Positions 58,691 to 64,000 of a stretch of 64,000 nt of DNA are shown here, piece by piece (within the stretch, counting starts at the first letter, position 1; every line of letters begins with the position of its first letter). The DNA comes from Orthonyx spaldingii. Its lineage: Eukaryota; Chordata; Aves; Passeriformes; Orthonychidae. The stretch is taken from positions 4,385 through 68,384 of the forward strand of contig VZTJ01005975.1 of assembly GCA_013397795.1 (NCBI GenBank), written 5' to 3'. A program made the translations under genes and the position numbers. The notes below the pieces were generated by a model that saw only the letters and a program-made list of their open reading frames with translations, searched no databases and was not told the origin of the DNA.

Positions 58691-61600
58691 GCTAAGGGAA
58701 AGTGTGTTCTGGAGGACCCAAATGCAGGCAGGTTAATGCAAATGTATTTTTGGAGTAAGATTTTAAAACTATGAACTATTCAGACTAAAACAATACTGTG
58801 CATCTGCATTGTTTTCAAAACAAAGCAAAGCAGTTACTAAGACGCCCTTTTTGCTGCTTTTAGCAAGAGGCTGCACAGTAGGAATGTTACCTGGAAATCA
58901 ATTTAATAGATCAATTGTTATGCTAGGAAATACCACTGGTAATCACAACGTGTGTCCCCTAAGGTGAGTTGTGCCTGCCAGGTGGGAAATGGGAGACATT
59001 TTAGATTTTTTCCCCATCTTGAATTTTCTGGAGCAGTTGTTTGGCTCCTTTAAAGTATTCCCTGGAAACTCTCGTTGCTCCAGTAGAGCACGAACTGCTG
59101 GGGCTGGGCTTCAGCCCTGTTCTGTCCTGGGCAGGAGATGAAGCGTGGTGACGAAATTTGAAGTTCCAAGATAATTTGGAGTCCTGGAACATTTTGATTC
59201 ATCTCTCAGCTGCCTGGGCTTGGCAAATGCCAGAGGTTCGTGTCTTCCCCAGGATAGTCCATTGACTGACCCACATTGACTTGTTTTCAGTGCTGTTCCT
59301 GTTTGGCAGGACATTTCTAGATCTGTAAGCAGTTTCTCTTACTTTAAGAGAGACATGCCTGTTCTGGGCTCAAGAAGGTCTGACAAGAGGGAGCAGAAGT
59401 CGTCCCAACTGTACACCTTTGGCCAAGGGGACTGTAATTCTTGGATCCAGCTAACACAGGCTATTTTAAGAGAACAACTTGGCCTCTTTACAGTAAACTT
59501 CTTCGGGGGAGAGTTCATTGCACCTAACAGGCTTCAGCCAGTCTGGATCAGCGTCTGACATTTGAACTCGATGCTCTTAACACATTTGTCAGCTCTACAT
59601 GCACACAACAAGATGCTAAATGCTTTGATAGCTGCACATTTCCAGGCAATTCAGCGACACCCGATTCATTATTAGCTTTTAAATTCGAGGGGATATATAT
59701 GTGTATTTATGAATATTTCAGCAAGGCTCTGGGCGTTGAGCATTGCAGGAACACAACTGCGGTAGCCCCACAGTCACGAGAGCAGCTACTGAAGTTACAG
59801 GCGCCTGCTGCAGCAGTCTGGGGAGTATCCGAGTGGAATTTTACAAATGACAGTTTAAAGAGTTATAGTTGCCTAAAGAACGAGGCTGGAAAATTTGCAA
59901 AAATCTGTTTTCAATTATTGGGTTTTTGGTTAGGTTTTTTGGAGGTTTTTTTTTTTTTTGTTTTGTTCAACTTTCATTCCTCCAGAGGAATTTCAGTGCA
60001 CTACCTTAGTTGTTCCTTTGTAATCCTGCATTCCCGTTGCTTTATTAAATACCTGGAGTTATAATCTTGTTTATGAAATCGTTATTATCTCTCCAGTTGC
60101 AAATTGCAGCATTACGTAGAGAAGTGATTATGGCATGAGGCACGGAAAAATCGGATATGGAAATGAAGCAACTTAAGCATAATGATGGTTCAGTCCCTTA
60201 ACGGGCAAAAAAACCATCACTTTGCTTTTGAGTTGAAGTGTTCAGCTTTATACCAACTTGCAAACTGACCCCATCTTTTTCATATAAATGCTCCAACTGG
60301 CTGAAACAAAACAAACAAAAAAAAAGAAAACAAAAACAAACTGTCTCAGAAAACATATTATAAAAATAGATTTTCTCTTACAAATAGAATACTTTTGCTG
60401 TGATTCCAGAGCAGAAAACTGCATCTTTAAAAATCTTAGATGCAGTAGTCTAAGGACTTTGGTTACATATTGTTTAAAGGGAGAATTATTTTAAAAGGGA
60501 CATCAACTTCTTGGTTTGAGCATGCAGCATTAAATAATAAGTGAGACCTAACACATATACTTACTTTTTTTGATTGAGATTATTCTGGAGCAGTTAAAAC
60601 TTAACAAATAAAGATCAGGCTATCAAAATCCTGATCAAAAACGTCTTCTCCTTTGGGGTAACTACTTGCTGCACTAAGGATCGTTCTTGCTCTGTCATAT
60701 TCTCACCCAGCTGCCGTGCAGTCGAGCTGGCCTTATCCCAGTATCTCTCTGCCAGCCCTGCACACGTTCCCAGCTAATCCAAAGAGCAGCAACCTCATTT
60801 TGAGACTCTCTTTTCCCCCTCCACCTTGTTTTTAAGTGTAACTTTAATGGCGGGTTGCTTTGGACCCTTTGATGTCTAAAAGGGGAGTAGGGGAATAGAA
60901 ACACAAAATGAATCTGATTTTCTTGCTCGCATGTTTCCCTGGCAGCCGAGTTAAACCTGTGGCTTGTGTTCCCCAGCATTAAGAGGATTGTTGACCAGCT
61001 TTCAGAGTTGACAAGGTCACTCGAGGTACTGTGACAGGGCATTTAGGTACAGGAGTTGATCCTGTGTAATGTTAACCCAGGAAGCTGGGGAGAAATTGGG
61101 ATGATCTTTCTCCTGATTTTTCTTGCCTAATTAAGGGTGTAGGAAAAACAGGCATTGCAACAGAACAAAATGTAATTATGGAGATGTTGCCTGGCATGTG
61201 TCCACTAAGCAATTGCGCCTCCCTCCCTTTTCAAAATAACTGTATTTTAGTTCCTTTTGGAGCAGTTTAAACCTTTGAACAACTCCACTGCTCCAGCACG
61301 GACCAGGGAGGAATCGGCCGTGTGCGCCAGGAAAGATGTTCAGAGTTTACTCACTGGCTTGCCCGGAGTTTGGGCGTCGTGAGGAGTTCCCTCCGCCACT
61401 CTGGTGCCAGGATCCAGAAATATCGGGCAGGTTGGGCCAAGAGGAAGTCAGAGCTGCCCTGCTGAGGGAAGGAGATGTCTGGAATTCCTATTCCACCATT
61501 CACAGCCCTAAAAAGGATTTTTTTTTTTTTTACTTTGGTTTTTTTTTTTTTTTTTTTATTTTTTGATGTTCTGTCCTCTATTTTTGCTCTGTTGTCTGAG

Positions 61601-62189
61601 GGAGAGCCGGAGATGTGTGTCTGAGGGAAGCTGGTGGGGCTAGCAGATCCAGATGATGCTGGATGCTGACATGGAAGCAGCTGTGGCACTTGGTGCACTC
61701 AGAGAACACCATAGCTGTTAATTCGATAAAATAGCTTTTCCAATTGAGATATCCATCCTGGGACAGCTGATCTTTTGTACAGCACAGCCCAATCATGGCT
61801 TTAAAGCAGCAGCAGCACCAGAACTTCCTGGAGGGAGCCTGCACTTCACTGCACACTTTGGCAGCCTCACCATAGGCCTGAGGGATACTTTCAGATTTCC
61901 CTGTAATTAATGAGCACCTCTGCACTTATGGCAAATTACAGTGTCTGATGTAGAATGTTGACCTACAGCTGCCCCATGCCAAGTAGCCTATTTAGACCTA
62001 TTTATTTCTAAACAGAGCCTGTAAATGATAACCGGAAACTTCACTATTGATTTCTTTGCTCCTAAATGCTTCCTCTTTCAGGTATTGAAGTTGAAATAAT
62101 TTTCCATAATCCTATAGTTACGCCGTGCCTTGGATTTATTCTATATTTATTATGTGAACATTCTCAAGCTATTTAACATTCCTGTAAAG
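58691..62189. other. Intron with no recognisable gene
   Basis: AT-rich intron. The 59560-59900 part reads like a conserved element. Two long T runs (61518-61530 and 61539-61557) lie close together. No exon, RNA gene or young repeat was recognised. Confidence 0.45.
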
Positions 62190-63240
62190 CCAGAGAAATT
62201 AGAGATGGAAAGGGCTTGTTTGATCTTGCATAGCCTGTCCAATAGAGCTCTGATTATCTACTTCACTTCTGCATGTCCCAAGTAATAAAAAACCTTCCAC
62301 TTCTCAAAAATGTTGGACTGCCAGAAGTTTCACTGGCTTTTACTGCTGCCCTGCAACATCGCCAGCTCTTGTATAACCATCTTTTTGCTGTCACCATTAT
62401 GCTTATTTCGAAATGTTATTTCCTCATTTTTTTTCTCTCCCTGTCATTATTTGGTTTTCCTATTGTGTTTGGCCATTTTTCTGAAACTAAATTTATTCTG
62501 TGCTCAGACTGCTTTCAGACTCCTAGCACCTTTCTTTGTTCTTCTGGTACATCAAACATCTGGTTTGTGGCTATGCGCGATTTTCATTCCCTTCCTATTT
62601 TTCTTTTAAGAAAGATTTTAAATACGATGGGGTTCTCTTCCTGTCTATCTCCTTTCCCCATAATACATCACTGAATGAGTAGGTTCAGCCCAGAAGGGGA
62701 TTATTCATAATTTTCATCCATTCCAGTAAGTTTTCAATCCATTCAATAACTTCAGAACCAAGTCAAAATAATGCTGCGGATGCAGAATTTTATGAGAGTT
62801 TGCGCTAAGTACTTTGCCAGAATCTAAATATACAACTTCTATTGTTCTATTAATACTGTCATCCTACTTGATATACACCAGAGATATATCTGGTTTGTCA
62901 AAAAATATCCTCACTAAAACAGTAATTCTAATTGGTTCAGGCAGCTCAGTTGTCTCCCTTATGTGCTTTGATTTTGTTCTGTTAATTTTTTACTCTGTAA
63001 ACATTAGTTTGGACTGTTAGTGCCAGGATTACTCTTCTTTCTGGAAGATTTATATCGCATTTCTAATTTTTCCAATATTCTGATCTCTTGCCATTTCTCT
63101 AAGAATTTTTAGAAATAATTATTCATGTTCTGGAGGGCTAGTTAGATAATTCAGTAAGAGTTTTTGTACAATTAAGGACGGTAGGTTGTGGATAATAATT
63201 TTAAGCTTGATCAAAAACCCATGGAAGCCAAGTCTTCTTA
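62190..63240 (-). mobile_element. Ancient, highly decayed CR1/L3-type LINE, antisense (about 1 kb)
   Basis: Read on the + strand, the segment follows the order of a reversed reptile-type CR1. A tail-like 'gagaaattagagatggaaag' comes first. It is followed much later by 'ttcaatccattcaataactt' (consensus 'tttctatccacctt'), 'aattttatgagagtttgcgc' (consensus 'actgtgggagaccgtatcaa'), 'atctggtttgtcaaaaaata' and 'atttctaatttttccaatat' (consensus 'cattagcctttttccagtca'). These map to the reverse transcriptase C-terminal half and 3' UTR. All frames are destroyed. It is far older than the bird CR1 copies in this window. Confidence 0.55.
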
Positions 63241-64000
63241 AGGCTTAAACTACTGTATTAATTTTACGGAGATCTGCCTCTCTTTCTTTGCTGCTGATTT
63301 TTTGCTCACCTTTCACATTGGGCAAGTTCACAGGTTAAAATAATGTAGATCAGCACAAGCCCATTGGAACCTTTTGTGCCTTTTGAGGAACCAGCCCCTC
63401 AGGGTTAGGTGCCCTCCTTTCCCCATATATGCTGTTGGGATAAGAACTACTTTCCTCACAGGAGTGTTTAAGGCTTAATTTTTTATAGCATATAAAGTGC
63501 TCAGAGATGTTCAGATGAGGGATGTTGTGAAAATGCAAAGTAGTATTATTGTTGATAAATTATTTAAAATATTGTGGTCCATTGAGAAAATACTGGTTTG
63601 TAGGCAGTGAAGTGGTTAATACGATTGCATCTCTTACAGGTTTCACCAGATACACTCACTCACTTACAATGGATAATTGTTAGCTCTTGTTGTGCAGATG
63701 CTGTTGCAGATGGAGCCCTGTACCTGCATGCATAGCAAATGAATTAGACTGGCAATCCCCTTTATAAAGCATAAATATGTAATTTGTTCAGCTGTTGTAA
63801 TTAAATATGTATGTGTGAAACAGCCACCATTCAGGTCATTAATGATGCGCCATGCCAAATTAGAGCTTACAGACAGTAATGTACATTGTTGTGCAATGAG
63901 GGAATTGCAAATAACATAGCTAAGCCTTTCCTAGTAAAGTGATGGATTCAGTGGCTTTAAAAGGAATATTTCTATTTCCAGCATTTTGATTGCTTCAGTC
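63241..64000. other. Intron to the window edge; enhancer-like end
   Basis: AT-rich. The part 63600-63960 is non-repetitive with TAAT cores (gttgtaattaaatatgtatg, aggtcattaatgatgcgcc) and reads as a candidate conserved element cut by the window end. No coding signal. Confidence 0.4.

Larger units (their letters stand above)
2465..64000 (+). other. NFIA: NFIA intron downstream of the DNA-binding-domain exon (incomplete)
   Basis: It starts with a strong donor (cag|gtaagt) and continues to the window edge, so it is at least 61.5 kb. I looked for the peptide that follows in NFIA (DSSQSESPSQP) and did not see it, consistent with the very long intron at this point in vertebrate NFIA. Recognisable bird CR1 pieces add up to about 1.6 kb, or 2.6%, and are concentrated between 34.5 and 45 kb. 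Much of the remainder is AT-rich sequence of the type often conserved around developmental regulators. Individual elements are listed separately. Confidence 0.85.

Noticed and set aside
59220..59236. NFI-like site TTGGC-AAAT-GCCAG
   Set aside because: The spacer is 4 rather than 5 bases and the second half-site is imperfect, so binding would be weak.

Overview
The window looks like a bird genome, probably a songbird (passerine). One protein-coding exon is clear: the large DNA-binding-domain exon of nuclear factor I A (NFIA) at 1933-2464 on the + strand. It has consensus splice sites and is 532 bp long. The paralogue call rests on residues remembered for NFIA, NFIB, NFIC and NFIX. The bird call rests on seven truncated CR1 retrotransposon 3' ends; their wording (for example 'cagtcccacccctgcc' and 'actatcccaggttgctcc') matches songbird-type CR1.

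Layout. Bases 1-1932 are the end of the intron before this exon. They are AT-rich with homopolymers and carry a GC-box-rich patch near 1726-1780. Bases 2465-64000 appear to be one long intron: the exon for the peptide that normally follows (DSSQSES...) was not found. The intron holds a CpG-dense patch at 4408-4590, an AAGGTCA cluster at 5835-5898, several AT-rich blocks that read like conserved developmental enhancers, a 133-bp higher-order minisatellite at 32360-32693, a TATA-like site at 33127, two assembly gaps, and repeats of two ages. The young repeats are bird CR1 tails. The old ones are MIR/L2-like SINE and LINE remnants, a badly decayed antisense CR1/L3-type LINE of about 1 kb at 62190-63240, and a possible DNA-transposon remnant at 34955-35205.

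Best candidate for something undescribed: a 75-bp exon-like block at 51570-51644 deep in the intron. It has a good branch point, a pyrimidine tract, AG acceptor and GT donor. It has the same 1-1 phase as the junction it would interrupt and would insert 25 residues just after the NFIA DNA-binding domain without changing frame. RNA-seq or cross-species alignment is needed; I do not know whether it is already annotated.

Most other open reading frames here are intronic noise or antisense readings of CR1. No rRNA, tRNA, CRISPR or complete mobile-element gene was seen. Enhancer-like calls rest on composition and motif reading only; no alignment was possible.
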